From: Synechococcales cyanobacterium GL140_1_metabat_312
GTDB lineage: Bacteria; Cyanobacteriota; Cyanobacteriia; Leptolyngbyales; Leptolyngbyaceae
Assembly (NCBI GenBank): GCA_025351345.1
Contig: JANXWB010000094.1
Location: 48,955 to 112,954, forward strand
Reading direction: 5' to 3'
DNA: 64,000 nucleotides
The notes beneath the pieces are model-generated. The model was not told the DNA's origin. It saw only the letters and a program-made list of their open reading frames with translations, and made no database searches. The translations under genes were made by a program, and so were the position numbers. Shown here piece after piece: positions 27,761-37,862 of this stretch (positions within the stretch are counted from its first letter, which is position 1; each line of letters opens with the position of its first letter).

Positions 27761-27955
27761 TTAGGATTCTAGGTATTCTGCTTCTGCCTTTAATAGCTCA
27801 ACGAGGGTTAAATTATCCTGTGCTTTTGCGGTGGCCAGACGTGAGGCTAGTCCTCGTTTTAGATTAATTCGATGGGCTTCGCGACTTAGCTGAATTAATC
27901 GATCGGTAGAGGTCGAAGGGGGATTAAATAAGCTTTTAAGTCGCGTAAATATCAT
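27761..27955 (-). CDS. Small basic protein, unknown
   Basis: 64 residues with AAGGA 9 nt before the ATG. It is helical and basic (TRLKSLFNP, then DRLIQLSREAHRINLKRGLASRL), with an acidic end (LLKAEAEYLES). I do not recognise the family. It is followed by the SPOR-like gene on the same strand, 84 bp on. Confidence 0.5.
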   Translation of the reverse strand: MIFTRLKSLFNPPSTSTDRLIQLSREAHRINLKRGLASRLATAKAQDNLTLVELLKAEAEYLES

Positions 27956-28126
27956 TAAATTTTTCCTTGTTTTATAATAATTTGTTTTTAGTGTGATGGG
28001 GCTAGTGTGGTGAATAGACTCATCTGAATAGACTTGATTAGTTTTACGCTAACATATTTAAATTGCAACGCGGAAGTTTATGATAATTCACAATGTTGTA
28101 TATAATATTTTTTAGCAAAATAAGAT

Positions 28127-28918
28127 ATGAGCATTCTGACATTACTGACTGATTTTGGCACTCAAGATACGTATGTCGGAGTGATGAAAGGGGTGATTTT
28201 TGGAATTTGCCCGACGGTGACTGTTGTGGATCTCACCCATGATGTGGCTCCGCAGGATATTGTGGCTGGACGATTTCATTTGCAATGTGCTTATCCCTAT
28301 TTCCCGTCGAATACGGTTCACTTAGTGGTAATTGATCCGGGGGTTGGGAGCGATCGTAGATCTATTGCTTTTGCCACGGCAGACGGCATCTTTATCGGCC
28401 CTGATAATGGCGTTCTTACGGGGATTCATGATTCGCGTATTGTTGCTGCTGTTGAACTCGATCGGCCTCAATATTGGCGAACCTCAAGTCCGAGTTCTAC
28501 CTTTCATGGGCGCGATATTTTTGCTTCAGTTGCGGGATATCTTTCTGCTGGGGTTGCGATCGAGTCTTTAGGCGGTGCGATCGACGTTTCTAGTTTAGTC
28601 TGTTTGCCAGAATTACTTCCGGTGAATTCCGAGGGAAAACAACAGGGAATAGTGCAATCAGTCGATCGTTTTGGCAATCTAATTACTAATCTGAAACTGG
28701 ATTTAAATTCATTGGAGTGTTGGAATATTCATTTACCCGATCACACATTACCTATTCAAAAAAACTACACCGAATCGAGGCTTGGGCAATTAGTGGCTAT
28801 TGTGGGAAGTCATGGATTTGTCGAGATTGCGGTAAATTGTGGTAGTGCTCAAGAACGGTTGGAAATTCGGGTAGGCGATCGGATTACGATGGAAAATATA
28901 TATGGGAAATGTATATAA
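28127..28918 (+). CDS. DUF62-family SAM hydrolase (SAM hydroxide adenosyltransferase)
   Basis: 263 residues. The family splits S-adenosylmethionine to adenosine and methionine with water as nucleophile and is related to fluorinase and chlorinase. Landmarks are LTLLTDFGTQDTYVGVMKG (4-22), DLTHDVAPQDI, VIDPGVGSDRRSIAF, GPDNGVLTG, and SSTFHGRDIFASVAGYL; the C-terminal beta-barrel contains SVDRFGNLITNL. The R-D-H type triad of the hydroxide-using members appears present. Its physiological purpose is uncertain. Confidence 0.9.
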   Translation: MSILTLLTDFGTQDTYVGVMKGVIFGICPTVTVVDLTHDVAPQDIVAGRFHLQCAYPYFPSNTVHLVVIDPGVGSDRRSIAFATADGIFIGPDNGVLTGIHDSRIVAAVELDRPQYWRTSSPSSTFHGRDIFASVAGYLSAGVAIESLGGAIDVSSLVCLPELLPVNSEGKQQGIVQSVDRFGNLITNLKLDLNSLECWNIHLPDHTLPIQKNYTESRLGQLVAIVGSHGFVEIAVNCGSAQERLEIRVGDRITMENIYGKCI

Positions 28919-28969
28919 TCTTCTGGATCTATTGAAAACCCGATCGCCTCTCAATCACCCCACTAACCC

Positions 28970-29452
28970 TTAACAATCACCCTGTTCACAAGCCCCAATA
29001 CTCACCCAACTACTACTGCCATCTTCCCAATGTTCTTTTTTCCAAATTGGCGCATTATGCTTCAACGTATCGATCGCATACTGACAAGCTGCAAACGCTT
29101 CGCCTCGGTGTGGACTGCCGATCGCCACTAAAACACTGATTTCACCGATCGCAAGTTTCCCAGTCCGATGATGAATGACCACCGTTGTAATATCCTTCCA
29201 TTTAGCCCGAATTTCAACTACAATTTGTTTAAATACATTTATCGCCATTGGTTCATAGGCTTGATATTCTAAACAATTGACCGCCCGACCATCGGTTTTA
29301 TTCCGGACCATCCCACTCATCAAAACAATTGCACCATTCGCACCATCATCTGCAATTGAATACACTTCTTCTAGCGAAAGTGGTGCAAAAGTTAATGCAA
29401 ATGAATCAGTCTTTAGATTAGGCATTAGATCACGATTTAAATTAGAGTTCAT
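28970..29452 (-). CDS. moaE: Molybdopterin synthase catalytic subunit MoaE
   Basis: 160 residues. MoaE inserts sulfur from MoaD thiocarboxylate into precursor Z to make molybdopterin, needed for nitrate reductase among others. Landmarks are [30 protein letters not shown] (about 35-65), [27 protein letters not shown] and the active-site lysine in [14 protein letters not shown]. Its ATG overlaps the pyrB stop as ATGA. MoaD is not encoded nearby. Confidence 0.93.
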   Translation of the reverse strand: MNSNLNRDLMPNLKTDSFALTFAPLSLEEVYSIADDGANGAIVLMSGMVRNKTDGRAVNCLEYQAYEPMAINVFKQIVVEIRAKWKDITTVVIHHRTGKLAIGEISVLVAIGSPHRGEAFAACQYAIDTLKHNAPIWKKEHWEDGSSSWVSIGACEQGDC

Positions 29453-30462
29453 CGAGTACTTCCCATTAAATATAACAATGCCATCCGAACTGCAACGCCA
29501 TTCGTTACTTGTTCAGAAACTAAACTAATCGTGCCATCGTCCATCACATCTGATGTTAATTCCACTCCCCGATTGGTTGGACCGGGATGAAGAACTCGAA
29601 CATTGGGATTGCAAATTTTTAGCCGATCGCGAGTAATACCAAATTGTTGATGGAATTCGCGTAAACTCGGCAACAAATGACTGGTCATCCGTTCTTTTTG
29701 TAATCGTAACGTCATCACAAAATCAGCATCCACAATTGCATCATCCAAATTCCAATGAATATATAGTTTACGATCGCCTTTGGTCGGTCTTTGACCCTCG
29801 GTCGTCGTGCCCTGGACAAAATCCGCAAAAGCCCTAGGTAACAGCGTTGGTGGGGCCGCAAGATGAACTTCAGCGCCACTGGCGGTCAAACTCCATAAAT
29901 TCGATCGAGCTACCCGTGAATGAAGAATATCGCCGACGATCGCAACTTTTTTGCCCTTTAAAAGATCGAGCTTTGGATTAATCGGGTCGATCGCTGTGCA
30001 AATGGTAAACAAATCCAATAGGGCTTGCGATGGATGCTCATGTTGACCATCCCCTGCATTCAATACCCCCACCCCGCAATTTAGCCGATCCATTTCTGCT
30101 GCGATCGCCGCTGGAACGCCCGCCTCTTGATGCCGAATCACCATCATATCCGTTCCCATGGCCAGATAGGTTTTGGCAGTATCTAGAATGGTTTCGCCTT
30201 TAGTTAAGGACGAGCTTCCAGGGGCGAAATTGAGAATATCAGCGGAAAGGCGTTTGGCTGCAAGTTCAAAGCTACTGCGGGTGCGGGTTGAACTTTCAAA
30301 AAATAAATTAGTAACCACCTGACCTTGGAGCGTCGGAACTTTTTTAGTACGACGGGACAGAACTTCGCGGAAACTACTAGCGGTTTGGAGAATCGTGTCA
30401 TATTCCCAGGGTTCAAAATCCCATAGAGATAAAACATGCCGACGATTCCAGGATTCAGACAT
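29449..30462 (-). CDS. pyrB: Aspartate carbamoyltransferase catalytic subunit
   Basis: 337 residues. It joins carbamoyl phosphate and aspartate in the second step of pyrimidine synthesis. Carbamoyl-phosphate binding is seen in [13 protein letters not shown] (about 54-66), substrate contacts in [14 protein letters not shown] (about 141), and the C-terminal [15 protein letters not shown] near 290. PyrI is not encoded alongside, consistent with an unregulated or PyrC-associated enzyme. The stop overlaps the start of moaE, so both come from one mRNA. Confidence 0.96.
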   Translation of the reverse strand: MSESWNRRHVLSLWDFEPWEYDTILQTASSFREVLSRRTKKVPTLQGQVVTNLFFESSTRTRSSFELAAKRLSADILNFAPGSSSLTKGETILDTAKTYLAMGTDMMVIRHQEAGVPAAIAAEMDRLNCGVGVLNAGDGQHEHPSQALLDLFTICTAIDPINPKLDLLKGKKVAIVGDILHSRVARSNLWSLTASGAEVHLAAPPTLLPRAFADFVQGTTTEGQRPTKGDRKLYIHWNLDDAIVDADFVMTLRLQKERMTSHLLPSLREFHQQFGITRDRLKICNPNVRVLHPGPTNRGVELTSDVMDDGTISLVSEQVTNGVAVRMALLYLMGSTR

Positions 30463-30715
30463 AACGATAGTTAGGGGATTTAAAACAATAGAACTCGCGT
30501 CCGATCGTACGGCATCTCTGCATCGATCGCACTGAAATTTAATTTTTCTTGGGACTTCTTTTCAAACTTCTCTCTAAATTCTAGTGCAGTGATGTTGCCA
30601 TTTGACTCTAAAATTTTAGGGCCTTAATTCCTGAATCAGTCCCAGACCCATCCTGAGTTCTGCGGCACGAAAGACAGCAATCGATACTTTGGATAGACTT
30701 GGGGTCACAATATCT

Positions 30716-32209
30716 ATGAAACGTTTCTCACTCACGATCGCGTCCATCCTAGCCATTATCCTAAGTCCGATATCTCCCGCTCAGGCCCAATCGCGATCCC
30801 AGTCCTATCCGCTTTATTGCCAGCAATCTTCCAGCGAGATCTTAGTTAAAAATGATAGCCGACGAGCAGCCCTCTCAGGAAATACTGCGGCCCAAATGCG
30901 TTATGACGAATTAGTGGCGGGTCATGCCAAAACCTTGATCGATTGTCGCCGCCAAAATGATTTCAAAACGGAGGGAATTTGGTTACGGCTTTATCCTTGT
31001 GATACGAGACCGGGGGCGTTGGACGAAATTTTAGATAACATTGTGAACAGGGGCTACAACGAAGTCATTGTAGAGACTTTTTTTAATGGTCAAGTTCTTC
31101 TGCCCGTCAATCAAAATCCTACGGCTTGGCGATCGGTGGTGACGGGGAAAGGCCAAGAAAATGTAGATCTGTTGCGGGAAGTGATTACAAAAGGACGGGC
31201 ACGCGGGCTTAAGGTTACGACTTGGCTATTTGCATTGAATGTAGGAACGGAGTATGTTCAAAAAGTTGGGAAACAAGGCACGATCGCCCGTAATGGCAAA
31301 GGCCAAACCACAATAGATACTAATCTTGCATCCCGTGCTAAAAATGGAACATTTAATCCAGACGAAGCATTTGCTGATCCCTATCATCCAGTTCTCCGCA
31401 AAGACTTCCTGACATTAGTTGAACAAATCGTCAAATATAAGCCTGACGGTATTGTATTTGATTACATTCGCTATCCAAAAGGACACGGGGCGGAGTCGGT
31501 GGTGAATACGGTAAAAGAGTTGTGGGTGTATGGTGAAGCCTCCCAATTAGGATTGATGGAGCGGGGCCTTAACAATCGGGGTAAAGAATTAATTTCGCGC
31601 TATTTGAAAACTGGAAAAATTACTGTGACAGATGTTGTAGAAGTCGATCGGCTTTATCCCCAAGAGGCTGAGCCTCAATGGCAGGGTAGCCAAATTACGC
31701 CGGAAGAAAACAAACTTCCCGCCGATCGTCGCGCCCAAATTTTTCAAATAGAACTATGGCGGTTGGCGGTTGGACATGCGATGCAAGGGATTGTTGATTA
31801 TGTGACGCTAGCAAGTGTTCCGGTGCAAAAGGCAAAGATTCCGGTGGGGGCTGCTTTTTTTGCAGATGCGAATCAAATGGTTGGGGGAGGCTATGATTCG
31901 CGGTTGCAAATGTGGAACAGATTTCCAGAGACGATCGATCGCTATCCTATGGCCTATGCAACTTGCGGGAAAAACGATTGCATTATGGATTTAATTCAAC
32001 GTGTTTTGAATTCATCACAAAATCAAACAATCATAAAACCTATTATTGCAGGCATATGGCAACAATCGTATGGAAATCGGCCCGCCCTCGATATTCAAAT
32101 GCGCGAAATACGTCAACGCTTTCCTAATATTACCGATCTAAGTCATTTTGCCTATTCATGGCAAGAACCTGCCTCCGATCGCGATCGTAAGGCTTGCCGA
32201 GTTCCGTAA
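30716..32209 (+). CDS. Secreted family-10 glycosylhydrolase-like protein
   Basis: 497 residues from the ATG at 30716, which gives a clean signal peptide (KRFSLTIASILAIILSPISPAQAQS); a TTG 27 bp upstream is possible. The core has TEGIWLRLYPCDTRPGALDEIL, NEVIVETFFNGQVLLP, and KYKPDGIVFDYIRYPKG, the TIM-barrel pattern of the DUF187/GHL10 proteins annotated as family-10 glycosylhydrolases. Substrates of cyanobacterial members are unknown. Several paired cysteines (for example in YPLYCQQSSSE and ATCGKNDC) fit export. Confidence 0.82.
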   Translation: MKRFSLTIASILAIILSPISPAQAQSRSQSYPLYCQQSSSEILVKNDSRRAALSGNTAAQMRYDELVAGHAKTLIDCRRQNDFKTEGIWLRLYPCDTRPGALDEILDNIVNRGYNEVIVETFFNGQVLLPVNQNPTAWRSVVTGKGQENVDLLREVITKGRARGLKVTTWLFALNVGTEYVQKVGKQGTIARNGKGQTTIDTNLASRAKNGTFNPDEAFADPYHPVLRKDFLTLVEQIVKYKPDGIVFDYIRYPKGHGAESVVNTVKELWVYGEASQLGLMERGLNNRGKELISRYLKTGKITVTDVVEVDRLYPQEAEPQWQGSQITPEENKLPADRRAQIFQIELWRLAVGHAMQGIVDYVTLASVPVQKAKIPVGAAFFADANQMVGGGYDSRLQMWNRFPETIDRYPMAYATCGKNDCIMDLIQRVLNSSQNQTIIKPIIAGIWQQSYGNRPALDIQMREIRQRFPNITDLSHFAYSWQEPASDRDRKACRVP

Positions 32210-32368
32210 ATCTCTATCGAATTCTTGTAATAAAGTGTTTCGCTTTACTAGGACTAGCAATATTAATAATTAAAGAAATTGATTCGTCAATATTTCCTGT
32301 ATTACAAGATATAATGACATTATTTCATCGACAGTCTAGGCTGAAATCTACAATAATCTATAATAGTT

Positions 32369-33184
32369 ATGATGCATAATTTTATTCCTCCCGATCGTTT
32401 TTTTCCCTACTTGACTTGGACTGATATTCGCGATATGCCGGATAAGTCAAAAGTTGTGATTATTCAGCCCGTTGGTGCAATAGAGCAGCATGGTCCTCAC
32501 TTACCCTTAGCTGTGGATAGTTCGATCGGATTGGCTGTTATTGGTAAAGCTCTAGAACATTTAGATACGAGTATTCCAGCCTTTGCAATGCCATCGATCT
32601 ATTATGGTAAATCTAATGAACATTGGCATTTTCCTGGAACCATTAGCATTTCAGCAGAAACGATGATTCGGGTATTGATGGAAACGGGAGAAAGCTTATA
32701 TCGTGCAGGGTTTCGCAAATGGATATTAATGAATTCCCATGGCGGACAGCCGCAAATTATTGATATTGTGGCGCGGGATTTGCATGTGAAATTTGATGAT
32801 TTTGAAGTATTTCCCTTTTTTACTTGGCGAGTTCCCCATATTACTAAGCAATTGATGACTGAAAAAGAAGCCCTATTAGGAATTCATGCGGGAGACGCCG
32901 AAACGAGCCTGATGATGGCGATTTTGCCGGACCAGGTTCGGACCGATCGGTTAGTGTGTGAATATCCCCAAGGTTTGCCGGAAGACAGTTTGTTGACCTT
33001 AGAACGTAATTTATCAATTCCTTGGACAACGCGAGATATTAGTAAAAGTGGTGTAATTGGGGATGCAACAGCGGCGACAAAAGAGAAGGGCGATCGGATT
33101 TTAGACTCGTTAGCGCAGGGATGGGTAGATGTGATTGTGGATGTACATAAATTTGTTCAACCGCAGCTTTGGAAAGATGATTAA
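32369..33184 (+). CDS. Creatininase-family amidohydrolase
   Basis: 271 residues. The metal-binding landmarks of the family are intact: VGAIEQHGPHLPLAVDS (about 36-52), HWHFPGTISISAETM, MNSHGGQPQIID, and GIHAGDAETSLM. Members hydrolyse cyclic or linear amides, for example creatinine or formamides in riboflavin/F420 pathways. The true substrate here is unknown. The next gene (menC-menE) begins 13 bp later and is probably co-transcribed. Two adjacent ATG codons make the start uncertain by one residue. Confidence 0.87.
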   Translation: MMHNFIPPDRFFPYLTWTDIRDMPDKSKVVIIQPVGAIEQHGPHLPLAVDSSIGLAVIGKALEHLDTSIPAFAMPSIYYGKSNEHWHFPGTISISAETMIRVLMETGESLYRAGFRKWILMNSHGGQPQIIDIVARDLHVKFDDFEVFPFFTWRVPHITKQLMTEKEALLGIHAGDAETSLMMAILPDQVRTDRLVCEYPQGLPEDSLLTLERNLSIPWTTRDISKSGVIGDATAATKEKGDRILDSLAQGWVDVIVDVHKFVQPQLWKDD

Positions 33185-33197
33185 ATGGTTAGGCTAA

Positions 33198-35267
33198 ATG
33201 GTTAAATTTGCATTTCAAACCTATGCCAGAAAATTTGTCAAACCCTTTGTGACAGCGCACGGGGAATGGTCGGTACGATCGGGAATTTTGATCGCAATAA
33301 CAAATGATAGTGGTGCAGTGCAATTAGCAGAGATTGCGCCGTTACCAGAATTTGGTACAGAAACATTAGCCGAAGCGATCGCATTTTGCCAATCCTTAGG
33401 AAATGAGTTCGACACGTTACAGATTCCAGAAAACTATCCTTGTTGTCAGTTTGCCTTTGAAATGGCGGGATTCCCCTTAGCCTCCCTTACTTCTTTCATC
33501 GTTCCCGAGAATTTAGGAGGAGCGATTGCTGGCCTATTACCCGCTGGAGCCAAGGCTTTAGGCGAATGGAACGTACTCTATTTACAGGGAACCCGATCGT
33601 TTAAATGGAAAATTGGAGTCGCAGATCCCCTATCAGAACTTGAAATTTTCAAACAACTTTGTCAAGTGCTTCCCGATGACGCCACATTGAGACTAGATGC
33701 GAATGCTGGCTTGAATTTGGAACAAGCAAACCAATGGCTCGATCAATGTGATCGTATTACTTCAAGAATTGAATATCTAGAGCAGCCTTTAGGTATTCAT
33801 GAATTTGATTTAATGTTGCAACTGAGTCAGGAGTACAAAACCCCGATCGCCTTGGATGAATCGATCGCGACCTATACTCAACTTGAAGATTGTTACAATA
33901 GAGGTTGGCGCGGAATTTTTATTGTTAAACCCGCGATCGCAGGTCCGCCCTCTCAACTGCGAGAATTTTGTAAAACTCATACATTAGATTTAGTGTTTTC
34001 GTCAGTCTTTGAAACCCCGATCGGACGTAGGGCGGGATTGCAATTGGCTCAAGAGTTAGCTCAAGAATCGGGAAGCAAGCGAGCCTTGGGGTATGGAACC
34101 GATCGTTTTTTTGATCAAACAATTAGACAACCCGTCGGGATTTTAGAATCTGATCCAGGCACATTTTTAGTGAAATTTTGGACATCGATCGTAGAAAATC
34201 GATCAATTTTTTTAGGGAATCCACTGTGGGGACGATCGGAATTAGATCAATTTGAAATAAATATTCAATTATATGCTCAAACTAATATAGCAAGTGAATG
34301 TCATATTCATATCCCAACAGGCGGAACATCAGGAAAACTGAAATTTGCAACTCATACGTGGACAACCCTCAGCGAATCTGTGTATGGAATGCAACAGCAT
34401 TTTAATGTTAATCAAATTAACTCATTCTGTACCTTACCATTGCATCATGTAAGTGGATTAATGCAATATTTGCGATCGTACCTAACCCATGGCCAATTCA
34501 TCAGTTGGGATTGGAAACAACTTGAACAAGGTGAATTTCCCGATATTGAATTAGAAACATTCTTTATTTCTCTGGTTCCCACTCAATTACAACGCCTAAT
34601 CAATCAACCCAAACTCAAGCAATTTAAAACCATTCTTCTGGGCGGCGCACCGACGTGGGAAAGTTTGCTAACAATCGCCCGACAAAAAGAATTACCGATC
34701 GCCCTCACCTATGGCATGACGGAAACCGCTTCTCAAGTTACAACATTATTGCCCAGTGAATTTCTCGCAGGTCAAACCAACGTCGGAAAACCGCTTCCCC
34801 ACGTAAAAATTCAAATTTTTAATGATAGCAATGGAATTTGTCTTCCAAACGAAATTGGCCGAATTCAAATTCAATCGAAATCCCAAATGCTCGGGGTTGA
34901 GAATATTTGTCCCGACGACCTCGGCTACCTTGACTCAAACGGCCATCTTCACATCATCGGACGCAGCACCGACAAAATTATTACAGGCGGAGAAAATATC
35001 TACCCTAGTGCAGTTGAAGCGCTGATCCGTGCGACAGGACTCGTTCAGGATGTTTGTGTGATTGGGGTGCCGGATGAAATATGGGGCCAGCGTGTTGTGG
35101 CGGTCTGGGCAGGGACTTTGGGGGAAGGTTTGACTAAAGCAAACTGGAGCGGATCGGCCCACCAATACCCAAAACAATGGATCCAAGTTGCCCAACTTCC
35201 GCGCAATGCTCAAGGCAAAATCGATCGCCCCCAACTTCTTCAATTGATTAAGAGCCTAGAACTGTAG
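33198..35267 (+). CDS. menC-menE: MenC-MenE fusion: o-succinylbenzoate synthase and OSB-CoA ligase
   Basis: One uninterrupted 689-residue frame. Residues 1 to about 320 are MenC, an enolase-superfamily dehydratase: KWKIGV (about 136), RLDANAGLN, EQPL, ALDES and the VFSSVFETPIG end. From about 335 it becomes MenE, an ANL-type ligase: FLGNPLWGRSE, ATP loop IPTGGTSGKLKFATHTW (about 372), YGMTETASQ (about 504), GYLDSNGHLHIIGRSTDKIITGG and PRNAQGKIDR with its lysine. Separate cyanobacterial MenE proteins have about 80 more N-terminal residues, which are missing here. The two steps are consecutive in phylloquinone synthesis. A sequencing-fused gene pair is possible but the junction reads naturally. 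Confidence 0.88.
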   Translation: MVKFAFQTYARKFVKPFVTAHGEWSVRSGILIAITNDSGAVQLAEIAPLPEFGTETLAEAIAFCQSLGNEFDTLQIPENYPCCQFAFEMAGFPLASLTSFIVPENLGGAIAGLLPAGAKALGEWNVLYLQGTRSFKWKIGVADPLSELEIFKQLCQVLPDDATLRLDANAGLNLEQANQWLDQCDRITSRIEYLEQPLGIHEFDLMLQLSQEYKTPIALDESIATYTQLEDCYNRGWRGIFIVKPAIAGPPSQLREFCKTHTLDLVFSSVFETPIGRRAGLQLAQELAQESGSKRALGYGTDRFFDQTIRQPVGILESDPGTFLVKFWTSIVENRSIFLGNPLWGRSELDQFEINIQLYAQTNIASECHIHIPTGGTSGKLKFATHTWTTLSESVYGMQQHFNVNQINSFCTLPLHHVSGLMQYLRSYLTHGQFISWDWKQLEQGEFPDIELETFFISLVPTQLQRLINQPKLKQFKTILLGGAPTWESLLTIARQKELPIALTYGMTETASQVTTLLPSEFLAGQTNVGKPLPHVKIQIFNDSNGICLPNEIGRIQIQSKSQMLGVENICPDDLGYLDSNGHLHIIGRSTDKIITGGENIYPSAVEALIRATGLVQDVCVIGVPDEIWGQRVVAVWAGTLGEGLTKANWSGSAHQYPKQWIQVAQLPRNAQGKIDRPQLLQLIKSLEL

Positions 35268-35325
35268 TACAAAACTTCGACAGATTACAAATAAAATACT
35301 ACACTCGTAATACACATTATTACCA

Positions 35326-35673
35326 ATGGAGCTGTCCGCCATGCACGCCCTCACCCGAATTTCTACCACCGATATGGAAGTCACCAGCATTCGTCTAGAA
35401 CGGGAGCTAAAAGAACGACTAAAAGGACTTTCTGGCAGTCAAGGCTATCAGGCTCTCATCAGAGATGTGCTTTGGAATTTTGTCCAACAGCGATCGCAGG
35501 ACTTCCTCCCAAGCATCACCTCCACCGATATCCGCGCTACGATTAATGCAAAAGCAGAACGATCGGAACATTGTTCCTTATCAGGCAAAACTATCCAAAT
35601 TGGCCAAGAAATTTTTCTAGGGTTGACGAATGAAGGCAATCTTGTGCCTATCCATCCCGACAGTTTAGCTTGA
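35326..35673 (+). CDS. Small protein with ribbon-helix-helix-like N-terminus
   Basis: 115 residues. Residues about 18-55 (MEVTSIRLERELKERLKGLS then GYQALIRDVLWNFV) have the strand-helix-helix pattern of MetJ/Arc-type DNA-binding proteins. The C-terminal half carries SEHCSLSGKTIQIGQEIFLG, a single-cysteine segment that resembles half of a metal or nucleic-acid clip. A second ATG at 35341 is an alternative start. No partner toxin is adjacent. Family not recognised. Confidence 0.55.
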   Translation: MELSAMHALTRISTTDMEVTSIRLERELKERLKGLSGSQGYQALIRDVLWNFVQQRSQDFLPSITSTDIRATINAKAERSEHCSLSGKTIQIGQEIFLGLTNEGNLVPIHPDSLA

Positions 35674-35711
35674 GCTTTATTTCCTAAGCATCTCAAGCAT
35701 TTAGCCCTAAT

Positions 35712-35755
35712 TCTCGCCGAAAACCCCACACGCTACAGGGATATTTTCGGCGAGA
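35712..35755. terminator. Strong 12-bp hairpin after the RHH-like gene
   Basis: TCTCGCCGAAAA (35712-35723) is perfectly complementary to TTTTCGGCGAGA (35744-35755), with extra C/G pairing inside the 20-nt interval. It lies 39 bp after the stop codon. No T-run follows on the plus strand, so termination is probable but not proven. Confidence 0.5.
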
Positions 35756-35954
35756 TCTAGACCAAATACTATCGAATAGGGCGATCGATGATTGATTTAC
35801 GATCAAATCTGAACTTAACCCAAGCTATTAATTCGTGACAAAAATTTGGCGTTTTTCGGATTGAAGAGTAAGCTTACAGTCAATCCTGACTAATCTAGCT
35901 AGGTAGTCTATTCGGATTCCCTTGGACATCTTCACTCCGTCACACTAGAGCGCT

Positions 35955-37736
35955 ATGGTTGTCAAACGCCAGATTACAAATCCTAAATCTCCTCAACCTC
36001 CCCAGCCAAAATCGTCGCAGCCCGAACAATTGAGCTTATCCCGCTTGTCCCGCGCCAAGCGATTGGTTCTAGACTGGCGATTTGTTACCATTGCAGGCTT
36101 AATTCTCACCACCAGCCTCACCACCCTTTCGATCGCATTTATTCTCAAGCTCCCCGCCATCCCCAATTGTCCATCCATTTTTTGGCCCTTAGCCACGGCT
36201 TCGATTCGTCTCCACTGTGCCCAAATTGCAGCAGGCAAACATACGGTGCCAGATTTGATTGAGGCGATCGAATTGGTCAGTGGATTGCCAGAGAATCATC
36301 CACTCTATAAAGAAGCCAGTCATTGGATTGAAGACTGGTCAAATGATTTATTAGATCTAGCACAGGACAAATTTAATACTGGGAAACTAGACGAAGCGAT
36401 CGCCGCTGCAAAAAAAATCCCATCCCATGCGGCGGCGGCAAAGCAAGTTGAAGAACGCATTACGACTTGGAAAAAAGTGTGGAAAGAAGCCGAGGATATT
36501 GTTGGAAAGGTTGATAAGTTTTTATTAAAACGTAATTGGAAAGATGCCTTTAATGAAGCAACTAAATTACTGGCTATTGATAATCCCTATTGGCAAACTC
36601 AGCGCTATACCGAAATTGGCGAACACATTGCGACGGCTAAAGATGAAATTACTAAATTGGCTTCAGCCGATCGGGCTATTGAGAATGGCAATGCCGATGA
36701 ATTAGTAAAAGCATTCAAAGGGTTAGAAACTATTTCCGAAAAAAGTGCCCTCTATCAAGAAGTCCAAGATATGAAACCCCGCATTGGCAAACGGCTGATG
36801 ACCTTAGCGGAAAATGCAGCCGATAGAGGAGCTTTTGATGAAGCTTCAAGAATTGCTAATAAGATTCCAGATAGCATTAAGAACAAACAGGATGTGGATG
36901 ATTTCATTGCCTTGGTGAATGCACAATCAAAAGCAAGTAGAGGCCAATTGATTGAAATTGAAGATGCGATTTCTCAAGCAGAACGAATTCCAGTTGGGCG
37001 GCCACTCTACGATCGTGCCCAAAGGCTAGTGGCTCAATGGAAAGCAGAATCCCGAGACATTGCCCAGCTCGATCGTGCCCGTGATTTAGCTCGGTCGGGG
37101 AGTCCTGATGCATTACAGGCGGCGATCGCAGAAGCTGGAGCGATTGGATTTTCTAATCCTAAATATAAAGAAGCCCGTGCCTTTATTGATAAAAACAATA
37201 CCCAATTGCAAACAACTCAAGATCAAAACATACTAGATCAAGCGAATGCGATCGCGGCATCGAGCGATCAAACCAGTATTCAGGCGGCCATTGACCTCGC
37301 CCGACAAATTCAATCTGGTCGTCCGCTTTATACCCAAGCCCAAGCCCAAATCAAAAGCTGGTCTGCGACGCTTAAGTCTCAGGATAATTCTCCCGTTCCA
37401 ACCACACCTCAACCGACTACTCCGGATACACCTCTCGGACAAGATGAGTCGTTATTATCCCAAGCCAATGCTATGGCTCAGTCCGGCGGCGGTCGTCCGG
37501 ATGAACTATTGAACGCTATTTCGATCGCACAGCAAGTGTCTGAGAAAAGTCGTGGTCAAGCTCAGCAGTGGATTGAACAATGGAGTGGTCAGGTGTTGAA
37601 TGCAGCTCTGAGTCAGGTGGCTTACGATGCGCCCGGTGCCATTAGTCTAGCGTCACGGATTCCTGTGGGGACTGCGGTTTATGCTCAAGCCCAGAGTAAT
37701 ATTGCGGCTTGGAAAAAACAAATTGGTCAGCGTTGA
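35955..37736 (+). CDS. Membrane-anchored helical repeat protein, unknown
   Basis: 593 residues. A Pro/Ser-rich cytoplasmic start leads to one transmembrane helix (FVTIAGLILTTSLTTLSIAF, about 44-66). The rest is a long string of helical repeats of about 35-45 residues in which a phrase like A..IP...PLY..AQ..I..W recurs (KKIPSHAAAAKQVEERITTW, ERIPVGRPLYDRAQRLVAQW, RQIQSGRPLYTQAQAQIKSW, SRIPVGTAVYAQAQSNIAAW). This resembles TPR/SEL1-type scaffolds. No catalytic motif. A disordered PTTPQPTTPDTP linker interrupts near 477. Confidence 0.7.
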   Translation: MVVKRQITNPKSPQPPQPKSSQPEQLSLSRLSRAKRLVLDWRFVTIAGLILTTSLTTLSIAFILKLPAIPNCPSIFWPLATASIRLHCAQIAAGKHTVPDLIEAIELVSGLPENHPLYKEASHWIEDWSNDLLDLAQDKFNTGKLDEAIAAAKKIPSHAAAAKQVEERITTWKKVWKEAEDIVGKVDKFLLKRNWKDAFNEATKLLAIDNPYWQTQRYTEIGEHIATAKDEITKLASADRAIENGNADELVKAFKGLETISEKSALYQEVQDMKPRIGKRLMTLAENAADRGAFDEASRIANKIPDSIKNKQDVDDFIALVNAQSKASRGQLIEIEDAISQAERIPVGRPLYDRAQRLVAQWKAESRDIAQLDRARDLARSGSPDALQAAIAEAGAIGFSNPKYKEARAFIDKNNTQLQTTQDQNILDQANAIAASSDQTSIQAAIDLARQIQSGRPLYTQAQAQIKSWSATLKSQDNSPVPTTPQPTTPDTPLGQDESLLSQANAMAQSGGGRPDELLNAISIAQQVSEKSRGQAQQWIEQWSGQVLNAALSQVAYDAPGAISLASRIPVGTAVYAQAQSNIAAWKKQIGQR

Positions 37737-37862
37737 GTTGCGGATATGCGTTGCCTGAACGACATTGCTATCACTTAGAAACGACTCCGAACCTAACTCC
37801 GAACCTAAAGAAACATAAGGCCAATATTACGATCGACCCCATGTTCAGAAAGACACGATGCC

